64,000 bases of DNA, taken from positions 1,302,001-1,366,000 of the forward strand of contig NZ_AP019657.1 of the NCBI RefSeq assembly GCF_009938225.1, given 5' to 3'. Positions 35,099 to 44,692 of this stretch are shown in pieces. Position 1 is the first letter of the stretch. Every line of letters begins with the position of its first letter. The position numbers were made by a program, and so were the translations under genes. The notes below the pieces were generated by a model, which saw only the letters and a program-made list of their open reading frames with translations, searched no databases and was not told where the DNA came from. This DNA is from Vibrio ponticus. GTDB taxonomy: Bacteria > Pseudomonadota > Gammaproteobacteria > Enterobacterales > Vibrionaceae.

Positions 35099-36471
35099 AT
35101 AAACTCCATGTTCAAACTCACGCGAACCTCAGTCCCTTCGCCACGTTCACTTGTCACACTGAACGTACCACCAATCGCTTGGATACGTTCGCGCATATTT
35201 TGTAGCCCCATTTTTTCCTGCACTAACATAGCTGATTTGGCATGATTAGTCGGAAAACCAATTCCATCATCACTAATCGTTAGCAGCAGTGTTCGTCCTT
35301 CACGCTGTAAAATGACATCCACACCCTGCGCGTTAGCGTGCTTCTCAACGTTGTGTAGTGATTCTTGTACGACTCGATATAAGGTTGTTTCAACTTCCGG
35401 TACAAACTCTTCGCCGTCAATATCATGCTCAAACACCAACTCTAATTGAGTGCGCTCTTTTAATCCTTTGACATAGGCGTCTATGGCAGCAACCAAACCT
35501 AAATCGTCTAACTGAGGTGGTCTAAGATCTTGGGAGATCCTACGTAATTCAACGATAGCCTGCTCCATCGCGACTTTACTCGCGTCGAGCTCAACGTCTT
35601 TTTTGCTACTATTTTGCTCTTTGCTAACATTATCGAGACGGTATTTAGCCGCCACTAACAGTTGATTTACCCCATCATGCAGTTCTCGCGACACGCGCTG
35701 ACGTTCATTTTCCTGTGAATCGATGATTTGCTGATTCAAAACGCTAAGCTGTTCATTTGCCAAACGCCTTACATTGAAATTCAGTGACGCGCCAAGCGCA
35801 GCAATAACTGAAACGGCGACAAACATAACGCCAAACAATGCAGTAATGGTTTTATCAATGTTCTGATTGAAGCCATTTTGCATATGGGATATTTGACGCT
35901 CGATATCATCAAGATAGACACCAGTCCCTATCATCCATTGCCACTTGTCTAAAGAAATCGCATAACTCAGTTTGGGCAGAGGCTCTTGAGCAGAAGGCTT
36001 TTGCCATAAGTAATCAACAAAGCCGCCCCCTTGACGACTAACATTGATAAGTGCCTGCAACAGCTTTTTACCCTGTACATCTTCCACTCCCCACCAGTTT
36101 TTTCCGATACGATCTGGCTGGTAGGGCAAAACCAGAGCGTCGCCTTTCCAGGTATAAGCGAAGAAGTAACCATCCTTTCCGTACGTGAGCTGGCTCAATT
36201 TTTGAACAACTATTTGCTGGGCTAGTTCAGGCGTTAAAGACTCATCGGAGTAATAAGGCTCGATACTTTTGACTGCCATTTCTACGTACTGCTGAAGTTC
36301 TTGCTTTTTGACTGCCATTACATTGCTGCGAGTTAAAGAAACCTGCTCACTAAGTAGCTGTTTTTCTTGATTAAATAATATACTTGCAACGATCAAGACC
36401 ACAATTATCAAAGGTACGATAGAGAGTAAAATGATATTGATCGTTAGCCTTCTGTTGCTTACAAATCCCAT
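35095..36471 (-). CDS. Sensor histidine kinase with single Cache domain (NarX/HisKA_3 class)
   Basis: A 458-aa membrane sensor. A helix at about 10-32 is followed by a periplasmic sCache_2-like domain (GKDGYFFAYTWKGDALVLPYQPDRIGKNWW, and WQWMIGTGVYLDDIE) and a second helix at about 205-230. The HisKA_3 dimerisation domain has the phospho-histidine in ENERQRVSRELHDGVNQLL. The HATPase domain follows (HNVEKHANAQGV, DDGIGF, MGLQNMRERIQAIGG). Cache domains of this class often bind short monocarboxylates, consistent with a neighbouring TRAP importer; the ligand is inferred only. Confidence 0.92.
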   Translation of the reverse strand: MGFVSNRRLTINIILLSIVPLIIVVLIVASILFNQEKQLLSEQVSLTRSNVMAVKKQELQQYVEMAVKSIEPYYSDESLTPELAQQIVVQKLSQLTYGKDGYFFAYTWKGDALVLPYQPDRIGKNWWGVEDVQGKKLLQALINVSRQGGGFVDYLWQKPSAQEPLPKLSYAISLDKWQWMIGTGVYLDDIERQISHMQNGFNQNIDKTITALFGVMFVAVSVIAALGASLNFNVRRLANEQLSVLNQQIIDSQENERQRVSRELHDGVNQLLVAAKYRLDNVSKEQNSSKKDVELDASKVAMEQAIVELRRISQDLRPPQLDDLGLVAAIDAYVKGLKERTQLELVFEHDIDGEEFVPEVETTLYRVVQESLHNVEKHANAQGVDVILQREGRTLLLTISDDGIGFPTNHAKSAMLVQEKMGLQNMRERIQAIGGTFSVTSERGEGTEVRVSLNMEFI

Positions 36472-36682
36472 AACACATCCCTGTTCGTTACGTAGTATTA
36501 CTGAATGTTCGCGTCGCTATTTGCATAGACTACCGACACAATTTGCGCACTTCTGCCAATAGAGAGTCCGGTAACCGATCTCTAGACTCAGTCTTAAATG
36601 TAACATTGCATTAACAACAATTACTCCGCGATGTTCACATTTCTCGACATTCAAAAGGACCCGTCTGATAAGGAGATATCCA

Positions 36683-37756
36683 ATGAAACTAAAGAAGGTC
36701 GCCCTCGCCTCTACTCTTGCACTCGCAACAACTTGTATCGCATTTACTGCCCAAGCGGCGGATAAGAAGATTCTACTCAAAACGCCGATTGCATTTGGTA
36801 GCCACCTTCCGGCGCTTGGTACGCCAATTCAATGGTACGCAGACCACATTACGCAAACCTCTGGCGGCACAATCAAGATGAAGATCTATGAGCCGGGCAA
36901 GCTAGTAAACCCTGCTGAGATCTTAGATGCCGTATCAACGGGTAAAGTTAACTCTGGTTACGCGACTGCGGGCTATTGGCAAGGTAAATTACCTGCATCG
37001 GCGCTGTTTTCAGCGGTACCATTTGGTCCTGAAGCCGGCGAATACATGGCTTGGCTTTTCTTTGGTAATGGCTTAAAGCTTTATCAAGAGATGTACGATC
37101 AAGGCGGTTACAACGTCAAAGTGATTCCATGTGCGATTATCTCTCCTGAAACTTCTGGTTGGTTCCGTAAGCCAATTGAGAAGCCAGAAGATCTTAAAGG
37201 TCTCAACATGCGCTTCTTTGGACTTGGTGCATCGGTAATGGAAAAACTTGGTGTAGGTACGGTTCAACTGCCTGGTGGTGAAATCTTTGGTGCGCTAGAG
37301 AAAGGTGCTATCGACGCATCTGAATTCTCACAACCAGCGATTGATGAGCGCCTAGGTTTCCACAAAGTGGCGAAGTACAACTACTTCCCAGGTTGGCACC
37401 AACAATCAACCGTCTTTGAATTGCTGATCAACAAAGACACTTGGGGTCAAATGAGTGAAGCGCAACAATCTGCGGTTTCAACAACATGTATGGCGACCAT
37501 GACTTACTCAATCGCTGAAGGTGAAGCAATGCAGTACGCGGCAATGCAGAAAGCGAAAGAAAACGGTGTCGAGATCCGTTACTGGAACGAAGAAATGCTA
37601 ACGCTATTCGAAAACACGTGGATGGAAGTGGTCGATGAGAAGAAAAAAGCTGACCCATTCTTCGATAAAGTTTGGAGTGACCTAACTGAATTCCGTAACG
37701 GTTATGCACTTTGGGAAGCCAATGCGTTCTTACCTCGCGCAACTCAAAATCAATAA
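36683..37756 (+). CDS. dctP: TRAP transporter substrate-binding protein (DctP family)
   Basis: Periplasmic binding protein of a tripartite sodium-driven importer, 357 aa. A signal peptide ends TAQAADKK. The ligand-binding fold shows TSGGTIKMKIYEPGKLVNPAEILDAVSTGKVNSGYATAGYW and GLNMRFFGLGASVMEKLGVGTVQLPGGEIFGALEKGAIDASEF, with the conserved arginine in NMRFFG. The sequence is closer to the 2-oxoacid/monocarboxylate (TakP-like) group than to C4-dicarboxylate DctP, as far as I can judge by eye. The strong ribosome site AAGGAGATATCC leads it. The kinase-regulator genes are divergent. Confidence 0.92.
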   Translation: MKLKKVALASTLALATTCIAFTAQAADKKILLKTPIAFGSHLPALGTPIQWYADHITQTSGGTIKMKIYEPGKLVNPAEILDAVSTGKVNSGYATAGYWQGKLPASALFSAVPFGPEAGEYMAWLFFGNGLKLYQEMYDQGGYNVKVIPCAIISPETSGWFRKPIEKPEDLKGLNMRFFGLGASVMEKLGVGTVQLPGGEIFGALEKGAIDASEFSQPAIDERLGFHKVAKYNYFPGWHQQSTVFELLINKDTWGQMSEAQQSAVSTTCMATMTYSIAEGEAMQYAAMQKAKENGVEIRYWNEEMLTLFENTWMEVVDEKKKADPFFDKVWSDLTEFRNGYALWEANAFLPRATQNQ

Positions 37757-37830
37757 CCCACTGTAGCAATAGAAAATGGTCAGTGTCGATTTAACGATTG
37801 GCATTGACCATTGGCAGTAAGGAGTTGCCA

Positions 37831-38373
37831 ATGAGTAAGGTTTTATATTCCACCCCCACGACGCCGTTCTATACGCATATAGAGAAAGCGATTGAATCCG
37901 CAAGTAAAGTTCTTGCATGGACCAACCTCGCTTTAGTCGCGGTGATCATTATCCAAGTCGTATTACGAAAAGTATTTTCTAATGGTCAGATTGCCCTAGA
38001 AGAGTTGCAGTGGCACCTCTACGCAACCGCCGTGATGTTTGGTACTGCTTATGCGCAAGTAACGAATTTACATGTGCGCGTCGACATTCTGTTTCAAAAA
38101 TTCTCCGCGCGTAAAAAAGCCATCGTTGATTCATTTGGTTTATTGTTTTTAGCCATGCCTTTTGTGATTGTTGTCATTCTGCACTCCTATGATTTCGCTT
38201 ATGAATCTTGGCGTGTTAACGAAAGCTCCGCGTCACCATCAGGTTTGCCCTATCGTTGGCTGATTAAAAGCGTGATCCCTTTAAGCTTTGTGATGCTGCT
38301 ATGTGCCATGGTAGCCACGCTACTTAAGAACATCGACACCATTATTAAAGGAGCTGCGCATGGAAGCGAATGA
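37831..38373 (+). CDS. dctQ: TRAP transporter small permease (DctQ)
   Basis: A 180-aa four-helix membrane subunit that links the binding protein to the large permease. Start at the ATG at 37831, preceded by AAGGAG; an in-frame TTG further upstream lacks such a site. Typical features are EELQWHLYATAVMFGTAYAQVTNLHVRVDIL and the conserved WRVNESSASPSGLPYRWLIKSVIPL. It follows dctP by 74 bp and overlaps dctM by 14 bp. Confidence 0.92.
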   Translation: MSKVLYSTPTTPFYTHIEKAIESASKVLAWTNLALVAVIIIQVVLRKVFSNGQIALEELQWHLYATAVMFGTAYAQVTNLHVRVDILFQKFSARKKAIVDSFGLLFLAMPFVIVVILHSYDFAYESWRVNESSASPSGLPYRWLIKSVIPLSFVMLLCAMVATLLKNIDTIIKGAAHGSE

Positions 38374-39745
38374 GTGGATCGTAATTGCCATGTTTGGCTC
38401 ATTTATCCTGTTACTGTTTACCGGAATTCCAGTTGCTTACGTACTTGGCGGTATTGGGGTCGTGTTTGCCGCGGTTGGTTACTATGCCGATATCTATCTT
38501 GACACCTTTACTGGACTTGATTACACCAGTCTTGGTTTAGTGGTAAACCGTATTTTTAAAATCATGGACAACTGGATCTTGGTTGCCCTGCCAATGTTCA
38601 TATTTATGGGCAATATGCTAGACAAGTCAGGCATTGCTGAAAAGCTGATGTCTTCAATGCAAGCACTGTTTGGCAAAGTACATGGTGGCTTGGCGATCAC
38701 GGTGATGGCGATTGGGATTATTCTCGCCGCATCAACGGGGATTATCGGCGCCTCAGTAGTACTACTGACCGTAATGTCATTGCCTAGCATGATGCGTCAA
38801 GGCTACCACCTACCACTTGCGCTTGGCACGGTCGCATCCGCCGGCACTTTGGGTATTCTGCTGCCGCCATCGATTATGCTGGTGATCATGGCTGATCAAC
38901 TTGGACTTTCTGTCGGTGACCTCTTTATGGGGGCAATCATGCCTGGTTTGTTACTCGGTAGCTTGTACATTGGCTATATCTTGGTCGTGGGAAAAATGAA
39001 TCCAGACAAAGCACCCGTGCCAGAGAATGTTGAGCCTGTCGATTGGAGTTTGATCCTGCAAGTATTCAAAGACATTACGCCAACCGTCATTCTGATTTTC
39101 TGTGTGTTAGGGTCGATTTTTGCAGGTATTGCAACGCCAACGGAAGCGTCGGGTATTGGTGCTTTAGGCGCAACGTTACTCGCGGCTTATAACCGCAAAC
39201 TCAACCTAAAAGTACTTAAAGAAGTGTTGCTTGCATCTTACGGCACTACTGCCTATATCTTTATGATTTTCTTGGGCGCTTCGTGTTTTGCCCTAGTACT
39301 TCGTGAACTCGGTGGTGATGAACTGATTGAGTCATTCTTGAGTGGTTTACCGTTTGGTCCTTACGGCATCATTGCGTTTATTTTGCTGATCGTCTTCTTA
39401 CTCGGTTTCTTCCTTGATTGGATTGAGATCACACTCATTGCATTACCGCTATTAGCTCCGGTTATCGCGAGTTTAGGAATTGAGTTGGATGGTCATGGCG
39501 TGGTAGATAACCCAAGCCTAGTTTGGTTTGTTATGTTAGTCGCGATGGCGCTGCAAACTAGCTTCCTAACCCCTCCGGTCGGCTTTGCGCTGTTTTATCT
39601 CAAAGGTGTTTGCCCTGACGGCGTCGCGCTGAAAGATATTTATCGCGGTGTCATTCCATTTATTATCATTCAATTAGTGGCTCTCATTGCATTAGTAATG
39701 TGGCCACAGTTAGTTCTTTGGTTCCCGAGCGTCGCCTACGGTTAA
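38360..39745 (+). CDS. dctM: TRAP transporter large permease (DctM)
   Basis: A 461-aa channel-forming subunit with about a dozen hydrophobic helices. Family motifs are GIPVAYVLGGIG, GNMLDKSGIAEKLM, AASTGIIGASVVLLTVMSLPSMMRQGY, GTLGILLPPSIMLVI and LTPPVGFALFYLKGV. It should couple uptake of the organic acid to sodium entry. Last gene of the dctPQM operon, with a hairpin terminator 27 bp downstream. Confidence 0.95.
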   Translation: MEANEWIVIAMFGSFILLLFTGIPVAYVLGGIGVVFAAVGYYADIYLDTFTGLDYTSLGLVVNRIFKIMDNWILVALPMFIFMGNMLDKSGIAEKLMSSMQALFGKVHGGLAITVMAIGIILAASTGIIGASVVLLTVMSLPSMMRQGYHLPLALGTVASAGTLGILLPPSIMLVIMADQLGLSVGDLFMGAIMPGLLLGSLYIGYILVVGKMNPDKAPVPENVEPVDWSLILQVFKDITPTVILIFCVLGSIFAGIATPTEASGIGALGATLLAAYNRKLNLKVLKEVLLASYGTTAYIFMIFLGASCFALVLRELGGDELIESFLSGLPFGPYGIIAFILLIVFLLGFFLDWIEITLIALPLLAPVIASLGIELDGHGVVDNPSLVWFVMLVAMALQTSFLTPPVGFALFYLKGVCPDGVALKDIYRGVIPFIIIQLVALIALVMWPQLVLWFPSVAYG

Positions 39746-39771
39746 ATTCCTGCTCGCAACCGATACCCTTC

Positions 39772-39812
39772 AACCAGCATAGTGGAACCTTGCTCCGCTA
39801 TGCTGGTTCTTA
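39772..39812 (+). terminator. Terminator after dctM
   Basis: 11-bp stem AACCAGCATAG/CTATGCTGGTT with an inner imperfect extension (GGA/TCC), followed by TTCTTAACT. The T run is weak. Confidence 0.6.
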
Positions 39813-39920
39813 ACTAAACTCAGTTTTATTTGTTCAATGTTGAAAACCTTAAAGGTATTACTTGCACCGCTTTTCTAAGTTGCATAGTCTTTGAATAAAA
39901 CAATCCGCCCTAACAAAGAT

Positions 39921-40433
39921 ATGAATCATAAGGAAGTTGTCGCATTCTGCTGTAAAAGCGTAATGCCGATAGTGTTGATGCTTGGACTGAGTGCTTGCAG
40001 CAGTTCACCCTCTGTAACTGACAGCAACTATATTAAGCCCCTCTCCAACGTAGAGCAGAATCAACGCCGCGCATTTTTGGGGTTTTACCATACTTGGCAA
40101 GGTGTTCCATACCGTTTAGGCGGCACCTCATTAAATGGCATAGACTGTTCAGCGCTGGTGCAACTTGCCTATCAAGAGGCTGCAATGTTGAATCTGCCTC
40201 GAACGACGGCGCAACAATCTAAGCTAGGTTATGAGGTGGATTATGAAGATGCGCTTGTCGGCGATCTGTTTTTCTTTAAAACATCTCGAACCACACGACA
40301 TGTCGGTATTTACTTAGGCAATAAGCAATTCTTGCATGCATCAACATCTAAAGGGGTGATCATTTCAAGGGTGGATAATCCCTACTGGGCGGGCGTATTT
40401 TGGCAAATTAGGCGAGTCGATGCTCGCCTTTAG
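39921..40433 (+). CDS. NlpC/P60-family peptidoglycan endopeptidase lipoprotein
   Basis: A probable cell-wall hydrolase of 170 aa. A signal peptide has lipobox LSAC, so it should be lipidated. The NlpC/P60 catalytic domain follows: YRLGGTSLNGIDCSALVQLAYQEA holds the nucleophilic cysteine, and TTRHVGIYLGNKQFLHASTSKGV holds the histidine. It resembles E. coli NlpC and MepS. The start is uncertain: ATG 39921 is used, but no good ribosome site is seen there, and an in-frame TTG at 39891 or ATG at 39963 is possible. Confidence 0.85.
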   Translation: MNHKEVVAFCCKSVMPIVLMLGLSACSSSPSVTDSNYIKPLSNVEQNQRRAFLGFYHTWQGVPYRLGGTSLNGIDCSALVQLAYQEAAMLNLPRTTAQQSKLGYEVDYEDALVGDLFFFKTSRTTRHVGIYLGNKQFLHASTSKGVIISRVDNPYWAGVFWQIRRVDARL

Positions 40434-40448
40434 TAGAGTCAATATCAA

Positions 40449-40793
40449 TTAGTCGTATTTTGCCACAGCAGTATCGAACAAATTTTTTACCAAGGCGACG
40501 TATTCATCAAGAAATGCGATTTGTTCATTTGTTGCGTGTCGTCCCCATACTCCAGCAAGCACTTCGCCTAAATCGGCGACTACAGAATCTGCTTCTTTGA
40601 GCAGTTTGAAACGGACGCTAGAATGCATTTCAGGGTTTTGTTCGAATATCGCCATGATGTTTGATGCAATCATATCAGTGACAACATCTTCGATACTCTC
40701 ATCCCCTGTATCGCCGTCCTCGTTAGAAAAAACATCGAGATTGGATGCTAGATACTCGATTAGAGCCAAGTATCCCTCTGTCTCAACAACCAT
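40449..40793 (-). CDS. DUF3802 family protein
   Basis: A 114-aa acidic, helical cytoplasmic protein, MVVETEGYLALIEYLASNLDVFSNEDG onward. It resembles DUF3802, a small family of unknown function found in Vibrio and relatives. The start at 40793 follows GGAGAGAAA; an in-frame start 36 bases upstream is less likely. It is convergent with the NlpC/P60 gene, with 15 bp between the stops. No function can be offered. Confidence 0.82.
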   Translation of the reverse strand: MVVETEGYLALIEYLASNLDVFSNEDGDTGDESIEDVVTDMIASNIMAIFEQNPEMHSSVRFKLLKEADSVVADLGEVLAGVWGRHATNEQIAFLDEYVALVKNLFDTAVAKYD

Positions 40794-41155
40794 TTTCTCT
40801 CCAAAAATCAAATGTGTTATTAACACCACCTATACTAAAGTATCTAACTAGCGAATAACAACAGTTACACGCGAAAGTCATGATTATTGTCGTCCGGTCG
40901 ACAATTTGATTAACAATCAATTCGATCTCTATCGAGGGATAGGAATGCATTTCGTTGTAAGTGATCAAATGACTCAACTTTAACCATTATTCGTCGAAAT
41001 TAATCACCACAACTCAGCGACGATAAGCGTCACAAAATTAGCATTTTAGCCACTAAATAATGACAAATGATTGAATTCTTTGCTGTATGAGTCGGAATTA
41101 AGCCGTTCTATCTCCTACAATGAAACAAGCGATGGGCAAAGCAAGGAGTTGGTTT
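40794..41155. other. Divergent intergenic region between DUF3802 and yniA
   Basis: 362 bp, AT-rich, with no supported gene. It contains the AAGGAG ribosome site of yniA at its right end and a GTCGAC-centred segment near 40898. I see no clear promoter consensus or long hairpin. Confidence 0.5.
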
Positions 41156-42022
41156 ATGTGGCAAGCGATATCAGAGCAATTGTCAGAGACACTCATGTTC
41201 TCTTTCGTTATCCAAGAAAAAGTCAAACTAACCGGTGGCGATATAAGCGAAAGCTACATGATTAGTGACGGAGAGCAACGTTATTTTGTCAAACTCAACA
41301 GCCGCGACTTTTTGCCCAACTTTGAAATTGAAGCAGACAACATCCGCACGCTACGCGAAACACGCACAGTTTATGTCCCTGAATTGGTCGATATTGGTCA
41401 TTCAAAGCATAACTCATTTCTGATCCTCAACTACCTGCCTACCAAACCACTCGAAAGCGCGGATGCCAGTTATACTTTTGGACGTCAGTTAGCAGAACTG
41501 CACCAGTGGGGTGAACAGAAAGAGTTTGGTTTTGACCAAGACAACTTTATCGGTAATACCATTCAACCCAACCATTGGGACAGAAGATGGGCACGCTTTT
41601 TTGCCGAGCAACGCATCGGCTGGCAGTTACAGTTGATCAAAGAGAAAGGTGTCACGCTGGTGGACATTACCGACTTTACTCACTTGATCCAAGATCTGCT
41701 CAACTCCCATCAGCCACGTCCCTCGCTGCTACATGGCGATTTATGGCATGGTAACGTCGCGAATACCGCGTTTGGTCCTATCTGTTACGATCCATCTTGC
41801 TATTGGGGCGACCGAGAGTGTGATATTGCAATGACAGAACTGTTTGGTGGTTTTCAGCCGGAGTTTTACCAAGGGTACGAAAGTATCGCACCACTGGATT
41901 TGGGCTATAGCGATCGTAAACATATCTACAACCTTTACCATATTCTAAACCACTATAATCTGTTTGGCGGGCACTACTTAGACGAAGCTCAGCAATTGAT
42001 AGACCGCATACAAGCCTATTAA
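41156..42022 (+). CDS. yniA: Fructosamine kinase family protein YniA
   Basis: A 288-aa aminoglycoside-phosphotransferase-fold kinase, close to E. coli YniA, which acts on ketoamines or related small molecules. The start at 41156 (MWQAISEQLSE) matches the E. coli start and has AAGGAG upstream. Motifs are LHQWGEQKEFGFDQDNFIGNTIQPN, WARFFAEQRIGWQLQL, the catalytic loop LLHGDLWHGN, and the metal-binding YDPSCYWGDRECDIAM. It appears monocistronic. Confidence 0.93.
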   Translation: MWQAISEQLSETLMFSFVIQEKVKLTGGDISESYMISDGEQRYFVKLNSRDFLPNFEIEADNIRTLRETRTVYVPELVDIGHSKHNSFLILNYLPTKPLESADASYTFGRQLAELHQWGEQKEFGFDQDNFIGNTIQPNHWDRRWARFFAEQRIGWQLQLIKEKGVTLVDITDFTHLIQDLLNSHQPRPSLLHGDLWHGNVANTAFGPICYDPSCYWGDRECDIAMTELFGGFQPEFYQGYESIAPLDLGYSDRKHIYNLYHILNHYNLFGGHYLDEAQQLIDRIQAY

Positions 42023-42065
42023 TGATTGCTTACAATAAGCCTGTGATTACAAAAGCTTAAAAGAC

Positions 42066-42134
42066 AATTTCAACTTGGTAATGCGACAGCAGACATTGAT
42101 TTTTCCTGCTGTTGCGCTCTTTCTGGTTGAAATT
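42066..42134. other. Two-tier imperfect hairpin downstream of yniA
   Basis: The outer arms AATTTCAAC (42066-42074) and GTTGAAATT (42126-42134) are perfectly complementary. The inner arms GCGACAGCAG and CTGCTGTTGC pair with one mismatch. It may end the yniA transcript, although no T run follows, or be a structured small RNA. Confidence 0.4.
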
Positions 42135-42253
42135 TGGCGTGTAATCAAACTTTGCACTTAATTCACAACCATTAGTAACTTATAAACCTAATATTTACTT
42201 AAGTGACGTTAATCTTCGACCGTCACACTAAGTGGTAAACGAGGTGAAAGTCT

Positions 42254-42457
42254 ATGCGCAATTTCAAGGATAAAATGGTTTCTTGCCCTCATTGTGGGCA
42301 CTCCATTGGCATTACCCTCGACGCGTCCAATGGTGATCAAAATTTTTACGATGACTGTCCTGCATGTTGTAACGCCATACACTTTAATATGGTGGTTAAC
42401 GAACAGATGGATACCATTGAGTTAACAATAGATGCAGATGACGAACAAATTTTTTAG
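42254..42457 (+). CDS. CPXCG-motif cysteine-rich small protein
   Basis: A 67-aa protein with two zinc-binding-type Cys pairs, CPHCG (residues 11-15) and CPACC (about 35-39), followed by an acidic tail. This is the CPXCG family of unknown function. GAGGTGAAAG precedes the ATG. It is convergent with ribE, with a shared terminator between the stops. Confidence 0.88.
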   Translation: MRNFKDKMVSCPHCGHSIGITLDASNGDQNFYDDCPACCNAIHFNMVVNEQMDTIELTIDADDEQIF

Positions 42458-42472
42458 TTTGTTCTGGCGGGT

Positions 42473-42498
42473 AAAAGAGCGTTGAAACGCTCTTTTTT
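42473..42498. terminator. Bidirectional terminator between the CPXCG gene and ribE
   Basis: Stem AAAAGAGCGTT/AACGCTCTTTT with a very short loop and T runs on both strands. Confidence 0.9.
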
Positions 42499-42528
42499 AT
42501 TCGTGTTAGTGTTCTGTGGCAGCTTGGC

Positions 42529-43143
42529 TTAAGCGAGGTTTTTGGCTGCTAGGACTCGCTCAACGGTATCAACAATGGCTTGTGTCTGAGGATCAAACTC
42601 AACGTTGATGAGATCGCCTTCCTTGCGCTGACCAAATAGAGTACGTTGTAATGTCTCGGGAATTAAGTGCACGTTAAATTGATTCCCTTTCACCTCACCA
42701 ATCGTTAACGAGCATCCGTCTAACCCGATGTAGCCTTTCGCTAGAACATACTTCATTGCTGATTCTGGTAGCTCAAACCAAATGGTACGATTGTTGTCAG
42801 TAGTAATCACTTGATCGACCTTTGCCATTAGCGCAATGTGACCAGACATGCTGTGACCACCAATTTCATCACCAAATTTTGCGGCGCGTTCAATATTAAC
42901 CAAATCGCCTTCTGCCAAACTACCCAAGTTAGTCAAACGAAGTGTTTCTTGCATCAAATCGAAGCTAATTCTATTACCCTCAATCTGAGTCACAGTTAAG
43001 CAACAACCGTTATGAGCAACCGAAGCGCCAATCGCTAGGTTTTCACCAAGCGCGCCTTCTAGCTCGACTACATGTGTTTGAAAGTTCTGTTTTTTATCAA
43101 TGGCAACGACTCTCGCCATGCCCGCTACAATCCCAGTAAACAT
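42529..43143 (-). CDS. ribE: Riboflavin synthase
   Basis: A 204-aa enzyme of riboflavin synthesis that converts two lumazines to riboflavin plus a pyrimidine. Two lumazine-binding barrels are visible, each with the family pattern: [12 protein letters not shown]...[13 protein letters not shown]...[12 protein letters not shown], and GHIALMAKV...[15 protein letters not shown]...[12 protein letters not shown]. The start at 43143 (MFTGIV) follows GAGGAG and matches the usual N-terminus. It is divergent from norM, separate from the main rib cluster. Confidence 0.94.
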   Translation of the reverse strand: MFTGIVAGMARVVAIDKKQNFQTHVVELEGALGENLAIGASVAHNGCCLTVTQIEGNRISFDLMQETLRLTNLGSLAEGDLVNIERAAKFGDEIGGHSMSGHIALMAKVDQVITTDNNRTIWFELPESAMKYVLAKGYIGLDGCSLTIGEVKGNQFNVHLIPETLQRTLFGQRKEGDLINVEFDPQTQAIVDTVERVLAAKNLA

Positions 43144-43299
43144 GGTCACTCCTCTTGTTTATATCTCGTTATATACTTAACTACGCTTAAACTAGCTCAA
43201 AATAAAAGACGATTCGAATAGTTTCTGTATAATGCGCTGTCTTTCGCTCCTACTGATGAAAGAAATAGTTGTACTTTTCCCTTTTTGGAGTTCCTTTTC

Positions 43300-44670
43300 G
43301 TGCATCGTTACAAACAAGAAACCAATACTTTAATTAAGTTGGCAACCCCCGTGTTGATCGCGTCCGTCGCGCAAACGGGCATGAGCTTTGTTGATACTGT
43401 TATGGCGGGTGGCGTAAGCGCAACCGATATGGCAGCGGTTTCTATCGCATCAAGCATTTGGCTGCCATCTATTCTCTTCGGTGTCGGCTTGCTGATGGCA
43501 CTTGTTCCTGTCGTTGCTCAACTAAATGGCTCGGGCAAATATCAAAACATCCCTTATGAGGTGCAACAAGGCATCTGTATGGCACTGATGATTTCAGTAC
43601 CAATCATTGGGGTATTTTTCCAGACTCAGTACATCCTACAAATGATGGATGTTGAACCAACCATGGGCAATAAAACCATCGGTTACATGAACGCTGTAAT
43701 GTTTGCCGTACCAGCATATTTACTGTTTCAAGCATTGCGCTGCTTTACTGACGGATTGTCGTTAACGAAGCCAGCGATGTTTATCGGCTTCATTGGCTTA
43801 CTATGTAACATTCCACTTAACTGGATCTTCGTTTACGGCAAGTTTGGCGCACCTGCACTCGGTGGTGTCGGCTGTGGCGTAGCCACCGCTATCGTCTATT
43901 GGCTGATGTTTAGCATGATGCTGCTCTATGTACTAACGGCTAAACGCGTGGCTTACGTGAAGCTATTTGCAACCTTCCATAAACCTGAGTTGAAAGCCCA
44001 AGTTCGCCTATTTAAGCTTGGTTTCCCTGTTGCGGCAGCCCTGTTTTTTGAAGTAACGCTATTTGCAGTAGTCGCACTATTAATCGCACCACTTGGACCA
44101 ATGATTGTTGCCGCTCACCAAATTGCAATTAACTTCTCATCGTTGGTATTTATGTTACCAATGAGTATTGGTGTTGCTACTAGTATCCGCGTTGGCTACC
44201 GATTGGGTGAGCATGATGTGGATAAAGCGCGTGTTGCCTCTCGCGTTGGATTGTTTGTGGCTCTGGGTATGGCGCTGATGACAGCAGTATTTACCATTGT
44301 GATGCGCCAGCATATTGCGGAGCTTTACACTGATAATGTTGAAGTAATCAATATAGCACTACAGCTGCTGCTGTTAGCTGCAATTTACCAATGTACAGAC
44401 GCTCTACAAGTAGTTGGTGCAGCCGCTCTGCGTGGCTATAAAGATATGGCGGCGATTTTCAAACGTACATTCATTGCTTATTGGATTATTGGTTTACCAA
44501 GTGGCTATATCTTAGGTATGACTGATTGGATTGTTGAACCACTCGGTGTGCACGGCTTTTGGTACGGTTTTCTAACCGGTCTAACCGCTGCGGCAATCAT
44601 GCTGTGCGCACGTTTAAGCTGGATGCACAAACAACCAGCTGAATATCAGCTTAGTTCATTAGAGCGATAG
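43300..44670 (+). CDS. norM: MATE-family multidrug efflux protein NorM
   Basis: Sodium-driven inner-membrane exporter of cationic drugs such as fluoroquinolones, 456 aa with twelve helices. The start is the GTG at 43300 (VHRYKQETNTLIKLATPVL), matching known Vibrio NorM and preceded by TTTTTGGAG. The family signatures are AQTGMSFVDTVMAGGVSATDMAAVS, LFGVGLLMALVPVVAQLNG and AAHQIAINFSSLVFMLPMSIGVATSIRVGYRLGE. Monocistronic with its own terminator; divergent from ribE. Confidence 0.95.
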   Translation: MHRYKQETNTLIKLATPVLIASVAQTGMSFVDTVMAGGVSATDMAAVSIASSIWLPSILFGVGLLMALVPVVAQLNGSGKYQNIPYEVQQGICMALMISVPIIGVFFQTQYILQMMDVEPTMGNKTIGYMNAVMFAVPAYLLFQALRCFTDGLSLTKPAMFIGFIGLLCNIPLNWIFVYGKFGAPALGGVGCGVATAIVYWLMFSMMLLYVLTAKRVAYVKLFATFHKPELKAQVRLFKLGFPVAAALFFEVTLFAVVALLIAPLGPMIVAAHQIAINFSSLVFMLPMSIGVATSIRVGYRLGEHDVDKARVASRVGLFVALGMALMTAVFTIVMRQHIAELYTDNVEVINIALQLLLLAAIYQCTDALQVVGAAALRGYKDMAAIFKRTFIAYWIIGLPSGYILGMTDWIVEPLGVHGFWYGFLTGLTAAAIMLCARLSWMHKQPAEYQLSSLER

Positions 44671-44692
44671 TTTTTTCTAAGATAACATTTTT

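Noticed and set aside
40889..40908. TCGACAATTTGAT near the DUF3802 gene as a third copy of the formate/tungstate palindrome
   Set aside because: Only one arm matches and there is no sigma54 promoter nearby.
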